A DNA stretch of 49,291 nt from Gammaproteobacteria bacterium (GCA_020832005.1 JAFIFN010000008.1:1-49291); one strand, 5' to 3'. Positions 17,236-26,600 are shown, numbered from the stretch's first letter. Made by a program: numbers and translations. Notes: generated from the sequence alone by a model not told the origin.

Positions 17236-18447
17236 ATGCCGCCGGCGAACGATTGGTTGGCAAAATTCGGACTCAGCGCCGCCGCGTTCGCGGTACCGCC
17301 CGGGATGTTTGTGGAGGGCGATGCGCCTGCCCGCACCCTGGACGCCCTGGTGGAGGCCTGTGGTGCCACGCGGCCCGTCACGCTGATCACGGCCCAGCCT
17401 GGCGGCGGCCTGACAACCGCGCTCGAGGTTGTCGCCCGGCGTTGCCGTGAACAGGGACGCACGGCCGTGCTGCTGGCCGCCGATGAGCGTCACGTCGCCT
17501 CGCTGCCGCAACGCGTGCTGCATGCACTGGGCCTCGGGGATATTGCGGGGGACGGCGTCGACATTCAGAACATTCTACGCGTGTTCCTGCTTAACGAGTG
17601 CGCGCGCGGTCGCGCACCGGTGCTCATCCTGGATGATGCCCATCGCTACGATCCCAGGGAACTTGCCGGCCTGTCTGGCCTGTTGAAGCTGCAGCACGAG
17701 GGCGTGCCGGCTGTGAAGCTCGTGCTGTGTGGTCCGGCGTCGCTGGAGCACTGCCTCGAAGCCCCTGAACTAGCCCCGCTGGCCGCCCGCTGCACGGCCC
17801 CCTATCGCTGGCCGGCGTTGGCGCGTGCGGAGTTCCGTCGTTGGGTCAGCGCCTGCCTGAAACGTGCCGGCGCATCACGACCGCTGGTCACCGGTGAGGC
17901 GCTCGATACGCTACACGCTCTGTCGGGCGGCCTGCCCGGCGAAGCCGCCAGCCTGCTTGCCCGTGGCCTTGAGTCCACAGCACTGGCGGGGGAATCCCAA
18001 CTGTGCCCGCGGGGCCTGGCACGCATCGTGTCGGTGTTGCCCCTGCAGGAAACCGCCGGTCAGCCGACGCCAACCCTCACGCTGCGCCGCGCTGGGCGCA
18101 CGGTCTCCAGCCAGGAGGTGGCCAGCGCGCGACTGCTGCTGGGTCGCGATCCCTCGGCCGATATCGTGCTGGGAGACGACTGGGTGAGTCGCTACCATGC
18201 GCTGCTGATTTTCGACGCCCAGGGAGCCTGGCTGGCCGACCTGGCCAGCACCAATGGCACGCATGTCAATGGCAAACCCATCACCCGCCAACGACTCAGC
18301 GACGGCGACGTGATCCGCCTGGGTCAGTACGCAATCGAGTTCAACTGGAGCGGTGCAGCCGCGGCGGGTGACGTCGAAGACATGGCCACGACCCGGCTTT
18401 TGCCTCAGGCAGCCATGGCATCGCGCCTCCCGGCGCAAAAGCGCTGA
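17236..18447 (+). CDS. ExeA-like AAA ATPase domain fused to FHA domain
   Basis: A 403-residue protein of unknown role. Residues 1-270 resemble the ExeA/GspA-type AAA ATPases: WLAKFGL..AAFAVPP, then a P-loop position, Walker B LILDDAH (131-137) and a helical lid. The P-loop reads AQPGGGLTT (53-61): the invariant Lys is Leu59 and the first Gly is Ala53, so nucleotide hydrolysis is doubtful. Residues 298-370 form an FHA domain with Gly303-Arg304, Ser318-Arg319-His321, STNGT (338-342) and Asn345. These residues bind phosphothreonine peptides. I chose ATG 17236 because GAGG lies 11 bp ahead and the family begins just before FGL; ATG 17206 is an alternative without a ribosome site. The gene is followed within 10 bp by a PaaK-like ligase gene, so the two are probably co-expressed. 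Confidence 0.8.
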   Translation: MPPANDWLAKFGLSAAAFAVPPGMFVEGDAPARTLDALVEACGATRPVTLITAQPGGGLTTALEVVARRCREQGRTAVLLAADERHVASLPQRVLHALGLGDIAGDGVDIQNILRVFLLNECARGRAPVLILDDAHRYDPRELAGLSGLLKLQHEGVPAVKLVLCGPASLEHCLEAPELAPLAARCTAPYRWPALARAEFRRWVSACLKRAGASRPLVTGEALDTLHALSGGLPGEAASLLARGLESTALAGESQLCPRGLARIVSVLPLQETAGQPTPTLTLRRAGRTVSSQEVASARLLLGRDPSADIVLGDDWVSRYHALLIFDAQGAWLADLASTNGTHVNGKPITRQRLSDGDVIRLGQYAIEFNWSGAAAAGDVEDMATTRLLPQAAMASRLPAQKR

Positions 18448-18457
18448 GCCCAAGGGC

Positions 18458-19759
18458 TTGCAAGACACGGCAACGCTGGCCCGGCTGATCCGGGAACTGG
18501 GCCAGACCGAACACTGGCGTGCCGATCAGCTCCATGACGCGCAGAGTCAGATGTTGGGCAGAATGCTCAGGTTCGCCCATGACAATGTGCCTTTCTATCG
18601 TCAGAGACTCTCCGGACTGACGGATGCCGGCGGCTTCTCCCGGCCCCGCGAGCTGCTCGCCGCGCTGCCCGTGCTCACGCGCGGTGAACTCAAGGCGCAC
18701 GCCGATGACTTGCACAGCGCGCACGCGCGCGCGCCGCAGGCGCTTAAATTCACGACGTCGGGTTCGACCGGCATGCCGGTCACAGTCGCCTGGGATCGTG
18801 CTGCGAATGTCCTCGTTGCGGCGATCGTGGCGCGTTATCACCGCTGGTGGCAAAGTCAGCCATCCGCCCGATACGCCACGCTCAGCGCCGTCCCCACGGA
18901 TGCCCAGGGCCGCGGCCGCGAGCTGCGGGGCATGGCGTGGTATCCAGGTCAGCCTGCCAGCGACGGTGTTGCCGCCGATGCTGCACAGCCCGTCAGGCAA
19001 CAGCTCGACTGGCTTCTTCGCGAACAGCCGCGCTACCTGATGACCTACCCTACCAACGCGCGTGCCCTGCTGCGCGCCGCGCGCGAGCGCGGCGCATCGC
19101 TTGAGTCTCTGGAGCGTATCGACACCTTCGGCGAAACTGCGGTCGAGGGCCTCGAGGCGCTTGCACGCGAGGTTTGCGGCGCGCAGTTGGCGGATCGCTA
19201 CAGCGCGCGCGAGGTAGGCATGATCGCGCTGGAGTGTCCGGACGGAAACGGCTATCGCGTACAGTCCGAATCGGTCCTCGTCGAGCTGCTCGATGAGGCC
19301 GATCAGCCGGTCTCGGAAGGCGACTCCGGTCGCGTCGTGGTGACGAGCCTGCAGAACATCGCCATGCCACTGATCCGCTACGAGATCGGCGACTATGCAC
19401 AGGCGGGCACTGCGCCCGCCGGTGGAATGCCCCACCCCGTGCTGCACCGGATCCACGGCCGGCGCCGCAACATGTTTCGCCTGCCCGATGGCGACAGACT
19501 CTGGCCGCGCTTCAACTCAGACGATCTGGCCAGCATGGCGCCGGTTCGCCAGTTCCAGCTGGTGCAGAAATCGCTGGCGCTGCTGGAACTGAAGATGGTC
19601 GTGGACCGCGCGGCCACTGCCGAGGAGGAAGCCGCACTGGAGCGGCTCGTGCGCCAGCGGCTCAAAGGTAACTATGCGCTGGCATTGCGCTACGTGGAAG
19701 ACATTCCTCGCAGCGCCGGCGGCAAGTATGAGGATTTCCGCTGCGAGATGGCCGACTAG
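18458..19759 (+). CDS. PaaK/CapK-like adenylate-forming ligase
   Basis: AMP-binding enzyme related to phenylacetate-CoA ligase and CapK-type proteins, which activate a carboxylic acid as acyl-AMP. About 433 residues. Visible features: the N-terminal LRFAHDNVPFYRQRL; the ATP loop KFTTSGSTGMPVTV; DTFGETAVEGL; YSAREVGMIALEC; the LIRYEIGDYA hinge region; and a C-terminal RRRNMFRLPDG lid. The substrate cannot be told. The start is unresolved: TTG 18458 avoids overlap with the FHA gene but has AAGGG too close, while GTG 18353 would overlap by 95 bp. N-terminal family features need at least the sequence from 18458. The downstream neighbour is a tRNA on the opposite strand. Confidence 0.82.
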   Translation: MQDTATLARLIRELGQTEHWRADQLHDAQSQMLGRMLRFAHDNVPFYRQRLSGLTDAGGFSRPRELLAALPVLTRGELKAHADDLHSAHARAPQALKFTTSGSTGMPVTVAWDRAANVLVAAIVARYHRWWQSQPSARYATLSAVPTDAQGRGRELRGMAWYPGQPASDGVAADAAQPVRQQLDWLLREQPRYLMTYPTNARALLRAARERGASLESLERIDTFGETAVEGLEALAREVCGAQLADRYSAREVGMIALECPDGNGYRVQSESVLVELLDEADQPVSEGDSGRVVVTSLQNIAMPLIRYEIGDYAQAGTAPAGGMPHPVLHRIHGRRRNMFRLPDGDRLWPRFNSDDLASMAPVRQFQLVQKSLALLELKMVVDRAATAEEEAALERLVRQRLKGNYALALRYVEDIPRSAGGKYEDFRCEMAD

Positions 19760-19771
19760 GGTTTTTTTGGG

Positions 19772-19858
19772 TGGTGCCCGGAGCCGGAGTCGAACCGGCA
19801 CGACATTGCTGTCAACGGATTTTAAGTCCGTAGCGTCTACCAATTCCGCCATCCGGGC
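19772..19858 (-). tRNA. leuZ: tRNA-Leu (TAA)
   Basis: An 87-nt cloverleaf including an encoded CCA. The acceptor stem is GCCCGGA/TCCGGGC, the anticodon stem ACGGA/TCCGT holds loop CTTAAAA (anticodon TAA), and there is a long variable arm and a GGTTCGACTCC T-arm. It corresponds to E. coli leuZ by anticodon and neighbourhood. Confidence 0.97.
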
Positions 19859-20002
19859 CCGCGTCAGTGTCATGACAATGCGCGCGCATGCCTGCAGCCG
19901 AATCATAGCCGATCAGCCGGGCGACTCGGCATTTCCGGTGCCCATCACGACGTCAGCAGACGGTAGCGCTGCTCGCCGCGAATACCCCAGCGACGGATAT
20001 GG

Positions 20003-20076
20003 TGGAGGCTAGGGCCGGAATCGAACCGGCGTACGCGGCTTTGCAGGCCGCTGCATGACCACTCTGCCACCTAGCC
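20003..20076 (-). tRNA. cysT: tRNA-Cys (GCA)
   Basis: A 74-nt cloverleaf with encoded CCA. The acceptor stem is GGCTAGG/CCTAGCC with the Cys-specific U73 discriminator, the anticodon loop is CTGCAAA (GCA) and the T-arm CCGGTTCGATTCCGG. It lies 144 bp upstream of tRNA-Leu on the same strand. Confidence 0.97.
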
Positions 20077-20215
20077 ATGAAGATGAAGGCGCCCAACCCC
20101 TGGCCGGCGTTGCCGGAGGCTTAGGGTACCTGGCAGGCGCTGGCGCGTAGGTTTTTGAAACCGTGGAGCGGGAAACGAAACGTGCAACCCTGGCTCGTAC
20201 CGTTGATTCTAGCGT

Positions 20216-21148
20216 TTATTTGCCGCCGAGCACAGCCTCAAGGCGGGGCACAACTTGTTTTTTCCTGGACACACAGCCCGGCAAGTGAATCGCATGCTCA
20301 TCCTTCTGGCCGAAAGCCCGTCGAATGGCACCGAGACATTCGCCGACGACCCAGAGGTCGCTGGCCTGTGCATCTATATCGGTAATCATGAGTATGACCT
20401 GTGAGAGGTCCTGCGCCTCGCGCACGGCCTGCATCTCGCTGAGGATCTCCTTTTTCCTGGTGGCGAGCGCATCGGGCCCAGTGACCTCAACCTGCGCAAT
20501 GCCGAGGCGCAGATCGCCAATCCGAAATTCCTTGAAATCTGCCCCGACGATCGCGGCGGCACTTTGCTCCAGTGTCGCCGCCGTCCTGATTCGTCGGAGG
20601 CGTCGATCAAACGCCTGGACATCGAGCCCGGCCAGCGGCTGCAGGCGCGCGGCCACATTGTGATCCTTCTCGCTTGTGGTCGGAGAGCGGAAACCGACCG
20701 TATCGGACAGGATCGCGGCGATCAAGATCCCCGCGATGGGCTGCGCCGGTGTGATGCTGCGGGCGAAGTAGTATTCACCAACGAGCGTTGCCGTCGCGCC
20801 GACAGGTTCGCTATGGAACAGGATCGGCTCCGGCGGGCGCAGATCGCCGATCCGATGATGCTCCAAGACTTCGGACACCCTCGCCTGCTCGACGCATGGA
20901 AGTGCCTGGCCAATCTCGCTGTGATCCACCAGGATCAGATCGAGTCCGGTGGCATCGGCGAGCAGCTCTGGCACAGGCACCCCGAAGTAGTCCAGAACAA
21001 ACGACGTCTCAGCGTTCAGCTCACCGGCTCTCGCCGGACGAACATCCGTTTCGCCGAGCATGTTCTTCAGACGCGCGTACGCGATCGCCGAACAAACGCT
21101 GTCCGTATCCGGATTGCGGTGTCCGATTACGTAGACTGTATTGCCCAC
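20216..21148 (-). CDS. ppaC: Manganese-dependent (family II) inorganic pyrophosphatase
   Basis: Hydrolyses pyrophosphate to phosphate, pulling biosynthetic reactions forward. The 310-residue DHH-family protein has GHRNPDTDS (His10, Asp14, Asp16), VDHSE with Asp75, the EHHR pair His97-His98, and Asp149 in LSDT, together forming the metal site. The C-terminal DHHA2 part ends with SRKKQ (Arg295-Lys296), the phosphate-binding pair, at the same numbers as in Bacillus PpaC. The length is normal. Family II enzymes are a minority in gammaproteobacteria. The gene lies downstream of a universal stress protein gene, on the same strand, between two tRNA genes that are neighbours in E. coli. Confidence 0.95.
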   Translation of the reverse strand: MGNTVYVIGHRNPDTDSVCSAIAYARLKNMLGETDVRPARAGELNAETSFVLDYFGVPVPELLADATGLDLILVDHSEIGQALPCVEQARVSEVLEHHRIGDLRPPEPILFHSEPVGATATLVGEYYFARSITPAQPIAGILIAAILSDTVGFRSPTTSEKDHNVAARLQPLAGLDVQAFDRRLRRIRTAATLEQSAAAIVGADFKEFRIGDLRLGIAQVEVTGPDALATRKKEILSEMQAVREAQDLSQVILMITDIDAQASDLWVVGECLGAIRRAFGQKDEHAIHLPGCVSRKKQVVPRLEAVLGGK

Positions 21149-21198
21149 AACCAGATCGGCGCCTCATCGCAGCAGCAGGAGCGCATCACGAAACGCCA

Positions 21199-21230
21199 AT
21201 AAAACCGGCCTTCCGCCCCGTCGGCCGGTT
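21199..21230 (-). terminator. Rho-independent terminator after usp
   Basis: Stem AACCGGCC/GGCCGGTT (21203-21210 with 21223-21230) around a 12-nt loop. On the minus strand the stem runs into TTTTATT. It lies 56 bp past the usp stop and 51 bp before the ppaC start, so ppaC likely has its own promoter or depends on read-through. Confidence 0.6.
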
Positions 21231-21285
21231 CTTAGCGCACATGGTAACAAGGAGAGCGTCGCGCGAGATTCTGCGTCCGCCGGAA

Positions 21286-21720
21286 TCAGTTTACGAGAGT
21301 GACTGCACCTTGGGCGTGACGCGCGAGTTTTTCGCTTACGCTACCCATCAACAGCGACTTCATCGGGGACAGGCCACGACGTCCCATCACGACCAGCGTT
21401 TTCGGATGCTGGTCGACATACCCGATCAGTTCATTCGCCGGATCACCAAGTAAAACGATCTCGTCCACCTCGCCGACCGCGTCGCCGATAGCAGCACGGG
21501 CCTTGCCGAAAATGTCCTTCGCAGCACTGCTCTGTGCGCGCTTGATTTCCTCGGCACTCATCGTGGAAAAGCCGACCATCGCCATGCCTGTCGCCGGGAA
21601 GACGTAAATCAGCCGGATCGGACAATTGACTGCAGCAGCCAGCCGTGCGGCAAAAGTTGCCGCACGGCCGGCACCATCGGAACCGTCAACCGGGACGACA
21701 ATCTCATCGAACTCAGCCAT
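21286..21720 (-). CDS. Universal stress protein, UspA family
   Basis: A 144-residue ATP-binding stress protein. ATG 21720 was chosen for the AAGGAG 7 bp ahead and the normal UspA N-terminus (FDEIVVPVDGSDGAGRA). The nucleotide loop MGRRGLSPMKSLLMGSVSEKL (about 111-131) has the G-x2-G-x9-G-S spacing of ATP-binding members. It ends in the usual VTLVN strand. It lies between tRNA-Gly and ppaC on the same strand, with its own ~290-bp upstream region and a hairpin terminator after it. Confidence 0.93.
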   Translation of the reverse strand: MAEFDEIVVPVDGSDGAGRAATFAARLAAAVNCPIRLIYVFPATGMAMVGFSTMSAEEIKRAQSSAAKDIFGKARAAIGDAVGEVDEIVLLGDPANELIGYVDQHPKTLVVMGRRGLSPMKSLLMGSVSEKLARHAQGAVTLVN

Positions 21721-22012
21721 TGAAAACTCCTTGAGGCTTAGTGGTTGTGCCGTACGCCGCGATCGCTGCCCCTGCCGGTACTGCGTGAGCCGTGCCAGAG
21801 CATCATTGCCACGTTCATTACGCCCTCGCGCGGCTGCGCGCATCGCTCGCAGGCGCAATATTTCCGGACTTACGTGAGTGAATCAATGACTTGGGTAGCG
21901 CGCAAACGTTATCGCCTGAGTAGCGAGGGCGCATCCGAACTCGCCCTCAGAGCTCTTTCTTTCTAAAACAATTAACGTTTACCGCGGGTTATGCTGACCG
22001 CCGGGTTTGAAT

Positions 22013-22088
<76 letters not shown>

Positions 22089-22138
22089 ATGAAGACCGTG
22101 AATTCTAAGCCCGCGGCCCATACTGTCAAGCGAATACT

Positions 22139-22732
22139 TCACCCCTTGTGGTGACGCGGGGCCGTCAGCTCCGGCCAGGCGGCCCGCAGGTAGTCGATCA
22201 TCGACCACAGGGTGATGACTGTTGCGACCAGCAGCAGCAGGGCGCCAAGCTGATAGACCGGGATCCCGAACAGCGGCATCTGGAAGAGCATCATACCGAT
22301 ACCGACCATCTGCACGATGGTCTTGGATTTGCCGATCGGTGAGACCGCTACTCGTGCCCGTGCGCCGACATGCGCCATCCATTCGCGCAGGGCCGAGACG
22401 GTGATTTCGCGACCGATGATGATCCCGGCCATCAGGGTCACCAGCACCTGGTCGCCGGCCATCACAATCGGCTGGCTGGCTTGCACCAGCAGGATCAATG
22501 ACACGGCCACCAGCAGCTTGTCGGCCACCGGGTCGAGGAAGGCACCAAAGGCGGTGGTCTGGTTCCAGCGACGCGCCAGCCAGCCGTCCAGGGCATCGGT
22601 CACCGCGGCAATGGTGAAGAACAGGGTGGACAGCGGTCGTGCCCACTCCAGTGGCAGGTAGAAGGCCACGGCCACCAGCGGGATCGCCAGGATGCGCAGC
22701 CAGGTCAGCAGTGTCGGCAGATTCAGAACCAT
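22139..22732 (-). CDS. pgsA: CDP-diacylglycerol-glycerol-3-phosphate phosphatidyltransferase
   Basis: Committed step to phosphatidylglycerol in the inner membrane. The 197-residue protein carries the full CDP-alcohol phosphotransferase motif: Asp46, Asp49-Gly50, Ala53-Arg54, Gly63, Asp67 and Asp71. It has about five hydrophobic segments. It sits 40 bp after uvrC and 50 bp before tRNA-Gly, the same arrangement as in E. coli, and is likely co-transcribed with both. Confidence 0.96.
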   Translation of the reverse strand: MVLNLPTLLTWLRILAIPLVAVAFYLPLEWARPLSTLFFTIAAVTDALDGWLARRWNQTTAFGAFLDPVADKLLVAVSLILLVQASQPIVMAGDQVLVTLMAGIIIGREITVSALREWMAHVGARARVAVSPIGKSKTIVQMVGIGMMLFQMPLFGIPVYQLGALLLLVATVITLWSMIDYLRAAWPELTAPRHHKG

Positions 22733-22772
22733 CAGGACCCCGGGGGCTGGTGGGCGCAGGACGGACGATGCC

Positions 22773-24614
22773 TCACGCGCTGTCGGAATGAAAATGATCG
22801 TACACGCGCTGGGCCAGGTTGCGACTGATACCCTGCACCTTCACCAGGTCCTCGACCCCGGCACGCACCACGCCCTGCAGACCGCCGAAGGCCTTGAGCA
22901 GCTCGCGCCGGCGCTTCGGCCCAAGCCCCGATATGCTTTCCAGGCTGGAAGTGCCGGCGCTGCGGCTGCGTCGAGCGCGCTGGCCGGTCAGCGCAAAACG
23001 GTGAGCCTCGTCGCGGATCTGCTGGACCAGGTGCAAGGCCCGTGAATTGGGCGGCAGTATAAGAGCCTCCTGCCGGCCTGCCAAGAACAGCCGTTCGCGC
23101 CCGGCCTTGCGCGCGTGCCCCTTGGCCACTCCGACTACCGTCAGGCCATCGAGTTGCATCTCGCCGAGCACGTGCATCACCGCGCCGAGCTGTCCACGTC
23201 CGCCATCGATGAACAGGATGTCCGGCAACGGCGCCTCACCCTGCTTGAGCCGCATGTAGCGACGCCGCACGGCCTGGGCCAGCGCTGCGTAGTCGTCTCC
23301 CTGGACTACCCCCTCGATGTTGAAGCGGCGGTATTCGGCGCGCACCGGGCCCTCGGGCCCGAACACCACGCATGAGGCTACGGTCTGGGTGCCACCGAGG
23401 TGGCTGACATCGAAACACTCCAGTCGCGCCGGCGGCTCCTCCAGCCCGAGAGCTGCGGCCAGATCCTCTCGCTGTTCGCGCATGCTGGCATTGCTCGTGA
23501 GCTGCGCCTCGAGTGCCTGCGCGGCATTGGTGCGCGCCATCTCCAGCCAGCGCGCGCGCTCGCTGCGCACGCGCTGTCGAATCTCCACGCGGTGGCCGGC
23601 CCGTTGAGCAAGCGCAGCCTCCAGCATGTCGACATCACCCAGCGGCAAACCCGCCACAATCGACGCCGGCACCTCACGGTTCATGTAGTACTGGCCAATG
23701 AACGCCTCGAGGATCTCGGCCTCCGATGCCTCATCCGTGCCGCGCGGAAAGAAACTGCGACTGCCCAGCAGGCGACCGGCACGGATATATAGAACCGCGA
23801 CGCATGCGCTGCCGCCCTGCTGCGCCACGCCAAGTACATCGATATCGCCGGCATCAGCCCCGGAGACGAACTGGCGTTCCTCAATACGCTTGATGCGTGC
23901 CAGCTGATCGCGAAACTGCGCTGCGGCCTCGAAATCCAGGCGCTCGGCCGCCGCCTCCATGCGTGCGGCAAGCTGCTCGCTGAGTCGTGAACTGCGACCC
24001 TCCAGAAACGCCTGGGCGTCGGCGACATCGCGCGCATAGTCCTGGCGGCTGATCAGGCCGACACACGGCGCGGTACAGCGCTGGATCTGGTATTGCAGAC
24101 ATGGGCGCGTGCGGTTGGCGAAAAAGCTGTCGTCGCACTGGCGGATGCGAAACAGCTTCTGCAGCTGGTTGAGCGTCTCGCGCACGGCGCCTGCGCTCGG
24201 ATACGGCCCAAAATAGTGTCCCTCGCTGCGCCGCGCGCCGCGGTAGAACGACAGGCGCGGAAATTCGCTTTGCGTGGACAGGTGGATATACGGATAGCTC
24301 TTGTCATCGCGCAGCAGGATGTTGAAGCGCGGACGATGCTGCTTGATTAACTCGTTTTCCAGCAGCAGCGCCTCGGTCTCGGTGCGCGTGACCGTGACTT
24401 CGCAGCGCGCGATGGCATTTTTCAGCACCATCGTCTTGCCGTCGGCCGCGCGACCCTGGAAGTAGGTGGCCACGCGCTTTTTCAGGTCGCGGGCCTTGCC
24501 AACGTAGATGATGACGCCGCGCGCATCGAGCATGCGGTAGACGCCCGGACGCTGTGCCAGCGTCGCCAGGAACGCGCGCGCATCGAAAGCCTCTTCCGGG
24601 GCGTCCTCGCTCAT
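22773..24614 (-). CDS. uvrC: UvrABC excinuclease subunit C
   Basis: Cuts DNA on both sides of a lesion in nucleotide excision repair. The 613-residue protein has an N-terminal GIY-YIG nuclease domain (GVYRMLDARGVIIYVGKARDL), a UVR helix pair that contacts UvrB (RLDFEAAAQFRDQLARI), and the RNase H-like C-terminal nuclease (FDVSHLGG, then LFIDGGRGQL). It ends with tandem helix-hairpin-helix motifs (ISGLGPKRRRELL and VQGISRNLAQRVYDHF). ATG 24614 lies in an ATGA overlap with the glycosylase gene; a longer in-frame start would overlap that gene by about 100 bp. Confidence 0.97.
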   Translation of the reverse strand: MSEDAPEEAFDARAFLATLAQRPGVYRMLDARGVIIYVGKARDLKKRVATYFQGRAADGKTMVLKNAIARCEVTVTRTETEALLLENELIKQHRPRFNILLRDDKSYPYIHLSTQSEFPRLSFYRGARRSEGHYFGPYPSAGAVRETLNQLQKLFRIRQCDDSFFANRTRPCLQYQIQRCTAPCVGLISRQDYARDVADAQAFLEGRSSRLSEQLAARMEAAAERLDFEAAAQFRDQLARIKRIEERQFVSGADAGDIDVLGVAQQGGSACVAVLYIRAGRLLGSRSFFPRGTDEASEAEILEAFIGQYYMNREVPASIVAGLPLGDVDMLEAALAQRAGHRVEIRQRVRSERARWLEMARTNAAQALEAQLTSNASMREQREDLAAALGLEEPPARLECFDVSHLGGTQTVASCVVFGPEGPVRAEYRRFNIEGVVQGDDYAALAQAVRRRYMRLKQGEAPLPDILFIDGGRGQLGAVMHVLGEMQLDGLTVVGVAKGHARKAGRERLFLAGRQEALILPPNSRALHLVQQIRDEAHRFALTGQRARRSRSAGTSSLESISGLGPKRRRELLKAFGGLQGVVRAGVEDLVKVQGISRNLAQRVYDHFHSDSA

Positions 24615-25270
24615 TTGCGCACTGCCAGTCCCGCACGCCGGGCCGCCTGCCGCACGGCGGCTTCGAAGGCCTGCGCGGTGAGTCTGCCCGTCTGGGTGTT
24701 GTAGCGGCTGCAATGATACGAGTCGACCAGCCAGCGCTGCCGCGGCAGCGTGAACTCCGCCTGGTGTGCAAACGGATGATCCGTCTGGCGCAGCCCGAGC
24801 GCGCGCAGCACCGCACGGTGCGCCACGCCACCCAGCGCGAGGATGCCGCTGCCCGGTGCAAGCGCGTCGAGTTCGGCGGCGAGATAGCCGTTACAGGTAT
24901 TCACTTCGGCGCCGGTCGGGCGATTCTCCGGCGGCAGGCACTTCACGGCATTGGTGATCCGGCAGGCCTTGAGTTTCAGGGCATCGTCGGCGCTGACTGA
25001 TTCCGGCCTGCTCGCAAGCCCCAGTCGATGCAGTGTGGCATACAGCAGGATGCCGGCGTGATCCCCGGTGAACGGCCGACCCGTGCGATTGGCGCCATGC
25101 ATGCCCGGTGCCAGGCCGACGATCAGCAGGCTCGGCTCGGCGTCTCCGAACGCCGGCACGGGCGCGGCATGGTACTCGGGATGAGTCTTTCGCACATCAC
25201 GCAGGAAGCCTGCCAGCCGCGGGCAGCGACGGCAGTGCGGATCGAACGCCCTGGATGCGACTTCAGTCAT
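24611..25270 (-). CDS. Type-5 uracil-DNA glycosylase (UDGb) with Fe-S cluster
   Basis: Removes uracil and other deaminated bases from DNA. The 219-residue protein matches the UDGb/type-5 family: motif 1 [19 protein letters not shown] (52-70) and motif 2 [13 protein letters not shown] near the end. Cysteines at 13, 16, 103, 111 and 126 supply the four ligands of the expected 4Fe-4S cluster; I cannot say which one is spare. Type-5 enzymes lack the polar catalytic residue of type 1, consistent with the GLAPG loop. ATG 25270 overlaps the icd stop by 8 bp, and its own stop overlaps the uvrC start by 4 bp. Confidence 0.93.
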   Translation of the reverse strand: MTEVASRAFDPHCRRCPRLAGFLRDVRKTHPEYHAAPVPAFGDAEPSLLIVGLAPGMHGANRTGRPFTGDHAGILLYATLHRLGLASRPESVSADDALKLKACRITNAVKCLPPENRPTGAEVNTCNGYLAAELDALAPGSGILALGGVAHRAVLRALGLRQTDHPFAHQAEFTLPRQRWLVDSYHCSRYNTQTGRLTAQAFEAAVRQAARRAGLAVRK

Positions 25271-26600
25271 CCATGTGGGCGATGATGGCATCGGCAAAAC
25301 CGCTCGTACCCAGCAGCTTCGCCCCGGGTACCAGGCGCTCGAGATTTTCCTGCACATCACGCGGATCGCGCGCCTTCTTCAGGTCCGGGCGCTTGATGGC
25401 CTCGCGCAGCACGGCCAGATCGTAGGTCAGCTCCTTGTTGGCGATGGTGTTGGAGATCCCCTTGAGAATCAGGTCGGCCGCCTCGCCCCAGCCCATGTAG
25501 CGCAGCATCATCTCCGCAGACAGAATCAGCGAACCGGGATTCACCCGGTCCTTGCCGGCAAAACCCGGCGCCGTGCCATGCGTGGCCTCGAACACCGCCA
25601 CGCCGTCACCGATGTTCGCGCCCGGTGCAATGCCGATGCCGCCCACCTGGGCCGCCAACGCATCGGAGATATAGTCGCCGTTGAGGTTGAGCGTTGCGAT
25701 CACGTCATAGTCCTGCGGATTCAACAGGATCTGCTGCAGGAAGTTGTCGGCGATGACATCCTTGACGATGACCTCGCGGCCGGTGCGGGGATTGTCAAAA
25801 CGCATCCAGGGCCCGTCGCCGATCAGTTCGGCACCAAATTCGTCGCGCGCAAGCTCGTAGCCCCAGCGACAGAACGCCCCTTCGGTGAACTTCATGATAT
25901 TGCCCTTGTGTACCAGGGCCACCGAGCTTCGGTCCTCGTCCACGGCATACTGCAGGGCCTTGCGAATCAGCCGCTGGGAGCCCGGCTGCGACACGGGCTT
26001 GATGCCAAGGCCGGTCTGTTCTGGAAAGCGCAGGGCCTTGACGCCGAGTTCGCGCTGCAGAAACTCGATGAGCCTTGCGTTCTCAGGTGAACCTGCCGGC
26101 CACTCTATACCTGCGTAGATGTCCTCGGTGTTCTCGCGAAAGACGATCATGTCGACCTGCTCGGAGGTCTTCATCGGTGTCGACACCCCGAGAAAGTAGC
26201 GGATCGGTCGCACGCAGGCATACAGGTCCATGGCCTGGCGGATCGAGACATTCAGCGAGCGGATGCCGCCGCCGATCGGCGTGGCCAGCGGACCCTTGAT
26301 CGACACCACGTAGCGTGTGAGCGCATCGAGGGTCTCGTCGGGCAGGTAGTTCGCGCCCTGGTAGACCTCGGTGGCCTTCTGTCCGGCGTAGACTTCCATC
26401 CACGCGATCGCGCGGCGATCCCCGTAGGCCTTGCGCACCGCCGTGTTGACGACCTTGTGCATGGCCGGCGTGACATCGATGCCGATGCCGTCACCTTCGA
26501 TCAGCGGGATGATGGGTCGGTCGGGGACATTCAGGCTGAAGTCGTCATTCAGCGTGATGGCCGCGCCCTGGGCGGGAATGCGGATCTTGCGATATTGCAT
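25263..26600 (-). CDS. icd: Isocitrate dehydrogenase, NADP-type family
   Basis: Oxidises isocitrate to 2-oxoglutarate in the citric acid cycle. The 445-residue protein follows E. coli Icd closely through [10 protein letters not shown], Ser115 in SLNVSIRQ (the serine phosphorylated by AceK in E. coli), [28 protein letters not shown] and [14 protein letters not shown]. Two differences stand out. After HGTAP the E. coli coenzyme residues Lys344-Tyr345 are replaced by Gly346-Phe347, and about 24 extra residues sit near 395-418 before the final [16 protein letters not shown]. Coenzyme preference should therefore not be assumed. It lies downstream of aceA behind a terminator and overlaps the glycosylase gene by 8 bp. 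No aceK is visible in the window. Confidence 0.95.
   Translation of the reverse strand: MQYRKIRIPAQGAAITLNDDFSLNVPDRPIIPLIEGDGIGIDVTPAMHKVVNTAVRKAYGDRRAIAWMEVYAGQKATEVYQGANYLPDETLDALTRYVVSIKGPLATPIGGGIRSLNVSIRQAMDLYACVRPIRYFLGVSTPMKTSEQVDMIVFRENTEDIYAGIEWPAGSPENARLIEFLQRELGVKALRFPEQTGLGIKPVSQPGSQRLIRKALQYAVDEDRSSVALVHKGNIMKFTEGAFCRWGYELARDEFGAELIGDGPWMRFDNPRTGREVIVKDVIADNFLQQILLNPQDYDVIATLNLNGDYISDALAAQVGGIGIAPGANIGDGVAVFEATHGTAPGFAGKDRVNPGSLILSAEMMLRYMGWGEAADLILKGISNTIANKELTYDLAVLREAIKRPDLKKARDPRDVQENLERLVPGAKLLGTSGFADAIIAHMDD

Noticed and set aside
18341-19456. A 371-codon minus-strand frame over the PaaK-like ligase
   Set aside because: The plus-strand frame carries clear AMP-binding motifs; the reverse frame has none.
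19707-19767. Stem CTCGCAGCG/CGCTGCGAG followed by a T-run after the PaaK-like gene, as a terminator
   Set aside because: The loop is 23 nt and the T-run begins 13 nt after the stem, too far for a standard Rho-independent terminator. The stem is also within coding sequence.
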